In this document: positions 45,318 through 57,690 of the stretch, piece after piece
Layout of the letters: every line of letters begins with the position of its first letter
How positions within the stretch are numbered: the first letter of the stretch is position 1
NCBI RefSeq assembly: GCF_050003625.1
Contig: NC_134398.1
Span: forward strand, 204,897,313 to 204,961,312
Reading direction: 5' to 3'
Source: Haematobia irritans
Lineage: Eukaryota > Arthropoda > Insecta > Diptera > Muscidae
Length of the DNA: 64,000 nt
Notes under the pieces: generated by a model
What the model was told of the DNA's origin: nothing
Seen by the model: the letters and a program-made list of their open reading frames with translations, nothing else
The model's database searches: none
Made by a program: the position numbers and the translations under genes

Positions 45318-45719
45318 ATCAGTCCATAACTATATATAGCCTCCATATAAACCGTTTTCCAGATTTGAAATCCGGAGCCTTTTGGAGGAGCAAAATTCAT
45401 CCGATCCGGTTCAAATGTGGAACGTGGTATTAGTATATGGTCTACAACATCCATACAAAAATTGGTCCACATCGGTTCACACTTATATATAGCCCCCATA
45501 GCAACCGTTCTCTAGATTTGATCTCCGGAGCCTCTTAGAGGAGCAAAATGCATCCGATCCGGTTCACATTTGGAACGTGGTGTTAGTATATGGCCGTTAA
45601 CACCCATACCAAAATTGGTCCATATCGGTCTATAGTTATATAGTCGATCCCCAATCACCAAAAAATTGGTCCATATCGGTTCATAATCATGGGTGCCACA
45701 CGAGCCAAAAATTAGATTA

Positions 45720-45972
45720 TATTTCTTTAGATTTTATTTCTATAGAAAATTTTGTCAAATTTTTATTTCTATAGAAAATTTTGTTAAAATTTTATTTCTT
45801 TAGAAAATTTTGTTAAAATTTTATTTCTTTAGAAAATTTTGTTAAAATTTCATTTCTATAGGAAATTTTGTCAAAACTTTATTTCCATAAAAAATGTTGT
45901 CAAAATTTTTTTTCTATAGAAAATTTTGTCAAAATTTTATTTTTATAAAAAATTTTGTTAAAATTTTATTTC
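45720..45972. repeat. 29-bp satellite 1 array
   Basis: About eight units in plus orientation at the end of A5. Confidence 0.88.
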
Positions 45973-46327
45973 GCCATAGCTAACTCTAAAACTTATTAAA
46001 ATGACTCCAATTTTCCTATACTGCTATCGAGCGATGAATAATAAAAAAATTTCTTGAGATTTAAATGTTTTCCATATTTTTTATTAACATTGTGTTCCAC
46101 CCCAGGACATTAGACGACTTAAATTTTAAGTCTATAGATTCTGTGGAAGTCTAACAAAGTCCAAATCGAGTCGGATTTAAATGTATGTATATGGGAACAA
46201 AACCTTTACGTATATACATCACCCAGCACATTTGACGGATTTTATCTAATAACGAAAATGTGGATTTACAAAGTGGTACAGGGTATAATATAGTCAATCC
46301 CGCCCGATTTTAGACTTTCCTTACTTG
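45973..46327 (+). mobile_element. Family D 3' half
   Basis: GCCATAGCTAACTCTAAAAC, TCGAGCGATGAATAATAA, ACATTGTGTTCCACCCCAGG and the terminus ATCCCGCCCGATTTTAGAC...TTACTTG at 46327. Confidence 0.7.
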
Positions 46328-46738
46328 TTTTATAAAATCTTGTCAGTAAAATTTGGGAGGGGGGGGGGGGGGGGAAGCGTCCCAATTTGGGATCAAAATG
46401 CAGAAAAATACTGGCAACTCAGATTATATGATCACATGGGCCAAAGTTTTACTTCAATTTACATGAAATGTTGCACATTTTTTGGCGATTTTTGGGGGAG
46501 AAAAGCGTTCCAATTTGGGATCAAAATGCAGAAAAATACTGGCAACTCTGATCATATGATCACATAGTTTTACTACAATTTACGTGAAATTTTGCACACC
46601 CTGAGAAAAAAGTGAATGAAATTTTTATAGCGGATTAAGCATTATTTTAGTTTATGAAAATCTGAGAATTTTTTATTTATTTTAATTATTTGTTACTTAC
46701 TTTAAGGGCGTAAACTTAAAAAGAAAATTAAGAAAATA
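46328..46738. repeat. G16 homopolymer and 129-bp-spaced direct duplication
   Basis: An uninterrupted run of 16 G at 46359-46374. The segment CCCAATTTGGGATCAAAATG, with GAAAAATACTGGCAACTC and ATATGATCACAT, occurs at about 46380-46437 and again at about 46509-46566. No gene. Confidence 0.8.
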
Positions 46739-48503
46739 TCTATATATATAAAATTCAATATATGTTTGTTTATTTGTTTGTTTGTTTGTTTGTATTTTCC
46801 GAGTTGGCTCCGAAACGGCTGAACCGATTTACTTGAAACTTTCAGAGATCGTAGGAGGCGTTCATGTGGTGAAAATAGGGTACCTCATTTGTTGACACCT
46901 GGTCGCGGAGGGGGACCTCCATTTTGTCCGACTTTTTGAAAATTGGACCAAAGTTGACCAATTTGCTTGAAATTTTCATTGGTGGTTGGGGTAGGCATCT
47001 ACACAAAGATCCGCTACTTTATATTTCGATATTTTGTGGCGGAGGGGGACCTCCCCTTTGTTCGACTTTTTTTTAAGTACAGTGAAAAAACTAAAATTCT
47101 GTAAATTATCTGAGATTTCCAGAGAACATGCAGTGAGGTTATGGAATTAATACGGGGTACTTGATGATTTCATATATGGTGGGGAGGGGTCCTCCCCCTT
47201 GCCTTACTTTTTGAAACTTGGAAAAAAATTATGCGACTTGCTCGAAATTTTCATTGAATGTTGGGGTTGGCATCTAGACAAAAACCCCTTTGCCCGACTT
47301 TTTTTTAAGGTACAGTGAAAACAAAACTAAACTCCCCCGACTGAAATTTTACGGAAAAAATGGGTGAGATTATGCAATTTATATCAGGTTCCTGACTTTT
47401 TAATAAAAATAAAAGGGCATAGGGAGACATCCGCTTCTCTTAAGCACATACAGAGAAACAATTAAACTTTACCGAGTTACTTGAAATTTACAGAGGACTG
47501 GGGAGAGGTTACGATATTAATAGTTGATACCTGATTTTGCGATATTTTGACGGAAGAGAGGCCGCCCCTTTAGGCTTATAATTTGCTTGACATTTTCTGA
47601 GATACGCTACATCACTTTTCGATATTTGGTCGGGGAGGAGGTCCTCCTCTAAAACTGCAAAAAAATTTAAGTTTTCTTGAAAGTTACAAAGGCAATGGGG
47701 GAAGGTTATGAACGAAGAGGCAACCTTTCTTGCCCCACACTTGAAGGAAAGTTTCAAGAACTTTCAGGGAAGGTTAGGGGTTCACTACAGTGTTTGTCGA
47801 TATTGTATCGGGGAAAGTGACGTCCCTTTAAAAAAATAGAGCAAAATTTAAACATCTCCGATCTACTTGAAATTTACAGGGAACGTGGGAGGAGGTGATT
47901 AAATTTATACATGACTTTTAAATTAGTATATGATTTTTCGATATCTGGTTGGGGAAGGGGAAAACTGGAATAAACTTTGTCGATTTACTTCGATAGAATT
48001 TATAGGGACCATTGAGTAGTTGTGAAATTAATATAGGGTACGTGATAGCCCGATATCAGGTCGGAGTGGAGCGAAGGTGGGGAGAGGGTTCCCTTTTGTC
48101 CGTTTTTTTTTTCTTAAATTGAAAGTAGAGGGTTGTCCGTAAATGGGAACTCGGTATATAATTTTATGATGTTTTGCACAGGCTTCTGCCAGACTTCTTT
48201 TTAGTAAAGAACTTAAATTTACATGGAATTGGCAGCCAACGTAGAGGGTGCATCATTTTCCAACATTTTAGTAAATGTTAATGTGGTAAAATTTTTTACT
48301 ACTTTTGCTTTTTCCGATTTATTGGATGGGAAACAGTAATTCTTTGTATGTTATTATAATATAGTGCTTAATTTTCAGATATGTTGAGGAGAAGGATACC
48401 TTTCCTTGACAAACCACACTTAAAATTCACAAGAAATGTAGAAGATTGTCCAACTACTTGAATACAGAACATTATTTAAAAAATTTGGAGAAAAGGGTAC
48501 ACC
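46739..48503 (+). mobile_element. Non-autonomous Helitron, copy 2 (3' truncated)
   Basis: It starts TCTATATATATAAAATTCAA preceded by A, then a (TTTG)n tract. It aligns with copy 1 throughout, with an internal deletion near 47280 (CATCTAGACAAAAACCCC). Similarity stops after GAGAAAAGGGTACACCC (about 48503), so the last roughly 230 bp, including the hairpin and CTAG, are missing. Confidence 0.78.
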
Positions 48504-50163
48504 CTTTACGTTCAAGACACTTTGTCTTTTAATTAAACCGACAAATTCCCAAAAGTAGATATTTAAACAATTCAGGCCGCATATTTTAATTATTACCAAC
48601 ATATGAGCTTTCATTTCGGTCGCATGCAGCAGAATTCTTATTGGTTTTTGTAATTAATTAGCTACTACATCCAATTAAAAATATTCCACTGATAGTCAAC
48701 ATACGTATGTATATTTCGTACATTTTCGAGTAGCCTCAAATGTCACTGAAAATTTACGTGTAATTGTCATATTCAATTTTTAATTAGGAATATTGTGGTC
48801 TAACTTATGGCCGCAAGTCATCAATTTTAAAGCCACGGTTTGCAAAATAAACTGAACCACAAACACATCAATAGTCATACAAATGTATTTGTGTCGTAAA
48901 TACAAAATTCGTTTATCATAAAATTTTTAAAATTTGTTGACTAATTCCACCACTTGGTTTTCGTACAATTTATCGTTAAGCACTTTTGCATTTAAGCTCA
49001 TTTAAAGGTTTGTATATATGCGTGTGTGTAATACAAGCTTATGTGCGTACATGTATGAGAGTTTATGTATTTATGACAGGTGGTAAATTAAATATTGATA
49101 TTTTAAGCGGTTTGCCGCACTCTAATTAAAGGATGATCTACGGATTTGTAATTTTAATATCGAAAGAGCATTATTATTATTGAAAATTATTGAAGCGAAA
49201 CCATTTCGTTGCAATCAAGGGAACTTTATTGCATTCCATTTTATATTCGGTGACATATTGATTGCGTGGTCGAAGGTGAGTTTAAAGTTTATTGCAGTTA
49301 ACTAATCAAGAGAATAAGAATTAAATTCACCAAGTTTTTAAAGTATAGGTCTCCACACGTAGAATTTTTTTCAATATTTGATAGGTCCCTAAATCATATA
49401 TGACAGCGGTGTTTTAGTCCCTGCCAATGGTTTAAAGATCAAATGGTCGATCTATAACCACTTAAAGTGCAAAAAAAAAAAAAACAAAACAAATATAATT
49501 ATGTCCCTTTACTACTTTTCATATTCCATTCTCATATTATAATCATTTCATATTCAATTAAATTAAAACAAACCATTTTCGCTATTTCTTTTCATTCTTT
49601 TGTTATTCTTTGTTGTCCATTTTCTTCGAATACAAAACTATATGTGAAAATGACGAAGTATTTTTTCGTACAAATATTTTTCATTCACTTCCGACACAAA
49701 TGTTCCTCATAAATATGTGCATACTCCCCCAGTCCTTTCAATTTCAACCTGATGTTAACATTTATGAACGCTACTATTGCTTGGCTATTGTACTCCAGAC
49801 AACAATAGAATTCATAGCAATATGTTGCTGTTCCTGGTTCCTACAATTGTTGCTTTTACATCCCATCTGCAGTAGTTTTTCATAAGCACACATGTACAGT
49901 TCGTGCTTTCTTCTTTTTTTTTTTTTTTGCTGTTTATCCCATTTCACCCAAAAGTTTTCACAAAAGGATTGTTTGTAGAAACACAAAGCTACTTGATTGT
50001 GCCATTACTATTCATATGAATGTAGAACATTTTGTATATTTAGCATAACAGTTGTGGCGTAGTACATAGCATTTTTTCAGAAATTACTAAAATTATAGAT
50101 TTTTCAAAAATATACTATTTTTAATAAATTTTTGAAAAATTTAGTATCTATAGTTTACTGTAA
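48504..50163. other. No supported gene
   Basis: Single-copy-looking AT-rich DNA with A- or T-runs at about 49470-49483 and 49913-49928. Frames up to 91 codons have no recognisable product. Confidence 0.55.
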
Positions 50164-51321
50164 CAAGTATATACGGCCGTAAGTTCGGCCAGGCCGAATC
50201 TTAAATACCCACAACCATGAATCAAATATTAGGGTTTCCTTTGAAATTTCAGGGGGGTTTGAGGACAAATCAAGCAGAGCAGTTCAACCAGCACACTTCC
50301 CGACTATATTAGATTCTGGATTTTTAAGAACCATTTTTGTTTGTGTTTCAGAGGAATCATTAACATCTCTTGTAAGTGTGCAAGAAAATTATAAAATAAC
50401 ATCTTGATTAGAAATCTTAAATCACGGTTTCTAGAAACCCAATGAGTTAAATCGGGAAATCGTTCTTATGGGGGCTATACTAAAACATGGACCGATACTC
50501 ACCGTTTTCGGCACACCTCTTTATGGTCCTAAAAAAATTCTAGATTTCGAATGTCATGCAAATTGGATAAAAACTAGGGTTTATAGAATTCCAAACAATA
50601 AAATCATTTCTTGCACATCTACACACAAAGATTTTTTTTCTGATTCAATCACGAAATTAATTGATCCAATTAATTTTTTAATTGAAATATCTTCAATCAC
50701 AGAAATGATAGTAATCAATTAAAAAATTAATTGACAGTCAATTAAAAATTAATTGATCCAATTAAAAAATTAATTGATACTATTAATTTGTGTGATTGAT
50801 TTTTATTTCAATTAAAAAAATTGTTGAATCAGTTAAATTTTTAATTTAATATTTTTTTTAACTCAATTAAGATTTTAATTGGAAAAATGTTCGTGAAAAT
50901 TTTTTCTGTGTATTTATAGTCCTAAACAACCTCCAACAACCACGGTTTTCAGGCAAATTGGATAAAAACTACGATTCTATAAGTCCAAGACCCCAAATCG
51001 GGAGGTCGGTTTATATGGGGACTATATCAAAACCTGGACCGATATAGCCCATCTTCGAACTTGACCTGCCTGCAGACAAAAGACGAACTTGTGCAAAATT
51101 TCAGCATGATTGCTTCATTATCGAAGACTGTAGCGTGATTACAACAGACAGACAGCCAGATAGACAAACAGGCAGACGGACATGGTTATATCGTCTTAGA
51201 ATTTCTCCTTGATCAAGAATATATATACTTTATATAGTCGGAAATCGATATTTCGATGTGTTACAAACGGAATGACAAACTTATTATACCCCCGTCACCA
51301 TTCTATGGTGGTGGGTATAAA
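50164..51321 (-). mobile_element. DINE-1-like element, family C copy C3
   Basis: The 3' terminus CAAGTATATACGGCCGTAAG is at 50164, then the 3' domain, one and a half 153-bp units on each side of a MITE (50622-50910), a CAGACAGACAGCCAG core (51147-51185) and the inverse 5' end CCATTCTATGGTGGTGGGTA at 51321. A complete copy with few repeat units. Confidence 0.8.
50622..50910. mobile_element. TA-flanked MITE, copy 1
   Basis: Flanked by TA (50620-50621, 50911-50912). Ends CACACAAAGATTTTTTTTCT and, at the other end, TTCGTGAAAATTTTTTCTGTG. The interior is rich in AATTAATT/AATTGA motifs. The second copy is at 60470-60716. Tc1/mariner-type MITE by target site. Confidence 0.7.
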
Positions 51322-51322
51322 A

Positions 51323-54300
51323 AGTACTGTTACTGTAAAAAGTACTATTTACTATTTATAGTAAATTTTCCAAGATTTTAGTTCTTATAGCAAATTTTCC
51401 AAAATTTTACTTCTTATAGTAAATTTCTCAAAATTTTTCTATAAACAGTAATTTATCTAAAAGTTTATTATAAATAGTAAATTTTCCAAAAAATTACTAC
51501 AAATAGTAAATTTTCAAAAATGTGCTATAAATAGTAAATTTTCCAAAAATGTACAATAAAATGAAAATTTTCGAAAAATGTTCAAAAATAAAATTTACTA
51601 TAAATAGCGAATTTTTCAAAAATTTGCTATAAATAGTGAATTTTTCAAATTTTACTTTAAATAATGAATTTTCGAAAAATTTACTATAAATATTCTTAGT
51701 AAATTTTTGGAAAATTTACTATTTACAGTAAATTTACTATTTATAGTAAATGTTTGGAAAATTTACTATTTATAGTAAAGTTATGGAAAATTTATAGCAA
51801 ATTTTTGGAAAATTTATTATTTATAAAAAATTTACTATAAATAGTTTTTCTGTTTTTGTTTTTGTTTTTTTTTTTTAATTAACTATTTATATTACATTTT
51901 TGGAAAATTCACTATTTATAGTAATTTTTTGAAAATTCACTATTTATAGCAAATTTTTGTAAAATTTACTGTTTATAGTAATTGTTTGAAAATTCACTAT
52001 TTATAGCAAATTTTTGAAAAATTTACTATTTATAGTAAATTTTTCTAAATATACTATTTATAGTAATTTTTTGTAAAATTTACTATTTATAGAAATTTTT
52101 GGAAAATTTACTATTAACAGTAAATTTTTGGAAAAATCACTTCTTATAGTTAATTTTCGAAAAATGTATTATAAAGAGTAAATTTTCCAAAAATTTACTA
52201 TAAGTAGTGATTTTCCAAAAATTACTATAAATAGTAAATTTTACAAAAATTTTCTGTAAATAGTGAATTTTCCAAAAATGTAATATAAACCGTTAATTTT
52301 CCAAAAAAAAAAAACAAAAAACTAGTTATAGTAAATTTTCCAAAAATTTACTATAAATAATAAATTTTCCAAAAATTTACTATAAATAGTAAATTTTCCA
52401 AAAATTTACTATAAATAGTAAATTTTCCAAAAATTTACTATAAATAGTAAATTTTCCAAAAATTTACTATAAATAGTAAATTTTCCAAAAATTTACTATA
52501 AATAGTAAATTTTTCAAAAAAAAAAAATTATAAACAGAATATTTAAATTTTCCAAAAATTTACCATAAATAGTGAATTTTCCAAAAATTTTCCAAAAAAT
52601 TACTATAAATAGTAAATTTTCCCAAAAAATTATTATAAATAGAACATTTTCCAAAAATTTACTATAAATCGTAAATTTTCCAAAAAACTGTTATGCAAAA
52701 ATTTACTATAAATAATGCATTTTCCAAAAATTTACTATAAATATCGAATTTTCCAAAATTTTACTATAAATATCGAATTTTCCAAAAATTTACTATAATT
52801 AGTGAATTTTCCAAAAAATTACTATAAAGAGTAAATTTTCCAAAAATTTACTATAAAGAGTACATTTTCCAAAAATTTACAATAAATAGTAAATTTTCCA
52901 AAAAATTGTTAAAAATAGTTCATTTTCCAAAAACTTATAATAAGTAGTGAATTTTCCAAAAATTTAATATAAATAGCAAATTTTCCAAAAAAAAATGTTA
53001 TAAACAGAACATTTTCCAAAATTTTCTATAAATAGTAAATTTTCCAAAAAATTTTTGTAAATAGTAAATTCTCCAAAAAATTGCTATAAGTAGTGAATTT
53101 TCCAAAAATTTACTATAAAGAGTAAATTTTCCAAAAACTTACTATAAATAGTGAATTTTCCAAAAATTTATTATAAATAGTAAACTTTCCAAATATGTAC
53201 TATAAATAGCAAAATTTCCAATTATTTACTGTAAATAGCAAATTTTCCAAAAAATTACTATAAATACCAAATTTTCCAAAAAATTACTATAAATACCAAA
53301 TTTACTTAAAATAGTAAATTTTCTAAAAATTTACTATAAATAGTAAATTTTTTAAAAATTTATTATAAATAGAAAATTTTCCAAAAATTTACTATAAAAA
53401 GTAAATTTTCCAAATATTTACTATAAAAAGTAAATTTTCTAAAAAATAGAAGTAATTTTTTTTTAATATTAACAAATAGTAAATCTTCCAAAAATTTACT
53501 ATAAATAGTAAATATTCCAAAAAATTACTAGAAATAGAAATTTTCCAAAAATTTAATATAAATAGTTAATTTTCCAAAAAAAAAAAAAAAACAAAACAAA
53601 AAACTAGTTATAGTAAATTTTCCAAAAATTTACTATAAATAGTAAATTTTCCAAAAATTTACTATAAATAGTAAATTTTCCAAAAATTTACTATAAATAG
53701 TAAATTTTCCAAAAATTTACTATAAATAGTAAATGTTCCAAAAATTTACTATAAATAGTAAATGTTCCAAAAATTTAAAATAAAAAGTAAATTTTCCATA
53801 TATTTACTATACCAAGTAAATTTTCTGATGAATAGAAGTAATTTTTTTTTTGAAATATACTAACAAATATTAAATCTTCTAAAAATTTACTATAAATAGT
53901 AAATATTCCAAAAAATTACTAGAAATAGAATTTTTTCCAAAAACGTAATATAAATAGTTAATTTTCCAAAAAAAAAAAAAAAAAAACAATAAACTAGTTA
54001 TAGTAAATTTTCCAAAAATTTACTACAAATAGTAAATTTTTCAAAAATTTACTATAAGTAATGAATTTTCCAAAAATTTACTATAAATATCGAATTTTCC
54101 AAAAATTTACTATAATTTGTGAATTTTCCAACAAATTACTATAAAGAGTAAATTTTCCAAAAATTTACTACAAAGAGTAAATTTTTTAAATATTTACTAT
54201 AAAGAGTAAATTTTCCAAAAATTTATTATAAATAGTAAATTTTCCGAAAAAAACAGAATATTTAAATTTTCCAAAAATTTACCATAAATAGTAAATTTTC

Positions 54301-54598
54301 CAAAAAATTACTATAAATAGTAAATTTTCCCAAAAAATTGTTATAAATAGAACATTCTCCAAAAATTTACTATAAACAGTAAATTTTCCAAAAAATTGTT
54401 ATAAATAGTACATTTTGCAAAAATTTACTATAAATAATGCATTTTCCAAAAATTTTCTATAAATAGTAAATTTTCCAAAAAATTATTGTAAATAGTAAAT
54501 TCTCCAAAAATTTGCTATAAATAGTGAATTTTCCAAAAATTTACTATAAAGAGTAAATTTTCCAAAAACTTACTATAAATAGTGAATTTTCCAAAAAC
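51323..54598. repeat. 29-bp satellite 2 array, with an inverted block
   Basis: About 110 units of a second 29-bp repeat, with arms TTTACTAT and ATAGTAAA around a short centre and a TTTTCCAAAAA linker. The orientation reverses at about 51690 (linker TTTTTGGAAAA) and returns at about 52140. Best-conserved stretches are 52330-52510 and 53600-53770. Poly-A interruptions recur after AAACTAGTTATAG-type motifs (52300, 53580, 53970), suggesting a larger unit. Confidence 0.93.
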
Positions 54599-55740
54599 CT
54601 ATATATATAAAATTCAATCTATGTTTGTTTGTTTCTTTGTTTGTATGTTCCGAGTTGGTTCCGAAACGGCTGAACCGATTTACTTGAAACTTTCAGAGAT
54701 CGCAGGAAATAGGGTACCTCACTTTTGACACCTGGTCGCGGAGGGACTTTTGTCGGACTTTTTGAAAAATGGACCAAAGTTGACCGATTTGCTTGAAATT
54801 TTCATTGAAGGTTGGGTTTGGTATCTAGACAAAGATCCGGGGTACCTGATGGTTTCATATGTGGACGGGGAGGGGGACCTCCCCCTTGCCCTACTTTTTT
54901 AAACTTGGAACAAAATTATGCGATTTGCTTGAAATTTTCATTGAAGGTTGGGGTTGGCATCTAGACAAAGATCCGCTGCATTATTTTTCGATATTTGGTC
55001 GCGGAGGGGGACCTCCCCTTTGCCCGACTTTTTTTAAGGTACAGTGAAAACAAAACTTAACTCCCCCGACTGAAATTTTACGGAAAAAATGGGTGAGATT
55101 ATGAAATTTATATCAGGTTCCTGATTTTTTAATAAAAATAGAAGTGCATAGGGAGACATCCGCTTCTCTTAAGTACATACAGAGAAACAATTAAACTTTA
55201 CCGAGTTACTTGAAATTTACAGAGGACTGGGGAGAGGTTACGATATTAATAGTTGATACCTGATTTTGCGATATTTGGACGGAAGAGAGGCCGCCCCCTT
55301 TAGGCTTATAATTTGCTTGACATTTTCTGAGATACTCTACATCACTTTTCGATATTTTGTCGGGGAGGAGGTCCTCCTCTAAAACTGCAAAAAAAATTTT
55401 AAGTTTTCTTGAAGTGTACAAAGGCAATGGGGGAAGGTTATGAACGAAGAGGCAACCTTCCTTGCCCCACACTTGAAGGAAAGTTTTAAGAATTTTCAGG
55501 GAAGGTTAGGGGTGCTTTTCACTACGGTGTTTGTCGATATTGTATCGGGGAAAGTGACGTCCCTTTAAAAAAATAGAGCAAAATTTAAACATCGCCGATC
55601 TACTTGCAATTTACAGGGAACGTGGGAGGAGGTGATTAAATTTATACATGATGTTTAAATTAGTATATGATTTTTCGATATCTGGTTGGGGAAGGGGGAA
55701 ATTTAAATAAACTTTGTCGATTTACTTCGATAAAATTTAC
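54599..55740 (+). mobile_element. Non-autonomous Helitron, copy 3, inside satellite 2
   Basis: It begins CTATATATATAAAATTCAAT right after a CCAAAAAC satellite linker. It follows copies 1 and 2 with an internal deletion (GATCCG joined to GGTACCTGATGG near 54840), and breaks at TCGATAAAATTTAC (55740), where satellite 2 resumes with TATATATAG. AATTTAC is common to both sides of that break. Confidence 0.78.
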
Positions 55741-56040
55741 TATATATAGAAAAATTTCCAAAAATTTACTATAAAAAGTAAATTTTGCAAATATTTACTA
55801 TACCAAGTAAATTTCTAAAAAATAAAAGTATTTTTTTTTTTAATACTAACAAATAGTAAATCTTCCAAAAATTTACTATAAATAGTAAATATTCCAAAAA
55901 ATTACTAGAAATAGAAATTTTCCAAAAATATACTATAAATAGTAAATTTTCCAAAAATAGTAAATTTTACCAAAGTGTATTACAAATGTACTACAAATAG
56001 AAAATTTTCCCAAAATTTACTATAAAGATTATATTATTTA
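55741..56040. repeat. 29-bp satellite 2, right remainder
   Basis: About ten units after the Helitron, in the same orientation as the end of the main array; fades out by 56040. Confidence 0.88.
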
Positions 56041-57690
56041 TCACAGCTGTATATAACATTGGGTTATGGGAGAATGTACTTGAGAGCTTTAGTTATATGT
56101 GTTGCTATTATTACTATTACAAGTACAAGCATATTCAATGCACTGCCACTACCAGTACTACTACTGCGACTACTTAGTACCGGAAAGTCAGAATAAGAGA
56201 TCATATATTTCACTTTGTTTGGTGCTCATCTAAGAGCAAGTTCTGCAAACATGTTTACTTTTTATGGCATAACTGCTGGCTTTGTTACCGATGTCGTTGG
56301 ATATAAATGTTCATATGGTTGGGATATCGCATCAAGGGAAAATCAAATGAAATACCAGTATACTCTTAACCATAAGAGGAGATATAGCAAAACCATTGGA
56401 TAAATGATAATAAAAACAAAAATGCTTATAAATATTTATGCTGAATGTGATTGTGCAAGAAGTATGTTTGGTGTGTGTTGTCTCAAGTATACCCATTACG
56501 GCATAGAAAATGCTATAATTTTGCAAATGCAATAAATTGTAATTTTTGAATTTAAATAGAAGGGATATGTTTTTAACATTTTGGAGAATGGGAAAATAGT
56601 TCCCATGTGTTTGAATAGAAATTAGTATGAGAAATGAACTGAAAAAGATATATGTACTGCTTCTGGGATAGTTTTTGCTACACATAGGCCTCTGGTATTG
56701 ATCTAAAAAATGTGCTGAGAAGAAATTGCGGTCTCATTATTATTGTTGAGAGAATATATATGCAAAATTGAGCACATTGTGAACAAACAAAATGATTGAG
56801 TTGACTTGCCAAAGAGGCCAATGGAAAATTGACACCATCGAGTGGCCACCAGGACTTAAACGCTACCAACGGTAATGATGTGGTACGATGGTAGGTCCCA
56901 GGGCAGACAAAAATGTCGGACTCAGACCCTGGACATGCCGACTGAAGTAAGCACCATCGTATTCAACGCGTCAACCAAGAATGACTTAAAAAGTAGTACC
57001 TCGCTTCATTTCTATAGCCACCAAAATCTGTGGATCTCAGTCCGTATGAGTTTCGTTCATGGGCGCTTCGCCGGAAATTGGTCAAATGATTGCAGAGCCA
57101 CTTTCCTGTAGTGTTATCGGTCGTCTGAAGGCCATAGTTCATCCCAAAGATAGCCAATTCGAATAAATCTAAAATATTTCTACATTTGGTTATTATATCC
57201 GATATTTTTTGGTTTGAACAATAAATTAAAAACAAAATTTAGTACAAAATATAGAGCTTTACTTTCTTGGATTACATATCAGTCATCATGTTGAAATGTA
57301 ACACATTGTTAATAATAATTTAAATTCATGTCGAACATATGTTATATAATATGAAATATCCTATTATATGTCCTCCTTCGTCCCTTTGTGTAATATTTCA
57401 ATTAATTTTTGAAATATGCTCGAGCATGCCATCAAAGACTTCATGTGGAAGTGATTTCTTTTTCGTAAGCAATGACATTGTAATTTAAGTTTTAATATAT
57501 TTTGTGCAAGTAATGTTAGTAGCAAAGATAAATTCATTCATCATTTTCATTTACATCAGTCGGTATGTGAAGTGTGTATATACAAAATCTAATTTAGACA
57601 TGCAAATATGAGACAATCCCAACAAAATTTCAATGTTTTTCCATAGAATTGTTACTGATGATGGAATGTGAAACTACAGCGATAATCCGA
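56041..57690. other. No supported gene; unexplained moderate-GC stretch 56860-57130
   Basis: Single-copy-looking. The 56860-57130 stretch has higher GC than its surroundings, with minus-strand frames (56963-57235, 90 codons; 56678-56869, 63 codons). I recognise no product, and the two frames are not joined. It could be a decayed transposon gene. Confidence 0.4.

Larger units (their letters stand above)
42829..45972 (+). mobile_element. DINE-1-like element, family A copy A5, expanded
   Basis: The 5' hairpin TACCCTCCACCATAGGATGG is followed by CCCATAAAGTATATATATTC, the GTCC core (42961-42986), 153-bp units from 43095 to 45640 (enlarged by a 560-bp triplication and a SINE), the module (TCATGGGTGCCACACGAGCC at about 45687) and a 29-bp array (45720-45972). 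The family A 3' domain is missing; the array passes into a family D segment. Confidence 0.78.

Noticed and set aside
47509..47757. Minus-strand frame shared between Helitron copies 2 and 3 (also 55206-55472, AVLEEDLLPD segment)
   Set aside because: The similarity only reflects the copies being the same element; the frame is not maintained at equal length, is not found open in copy 1 and matches no Rep/helicase motif.
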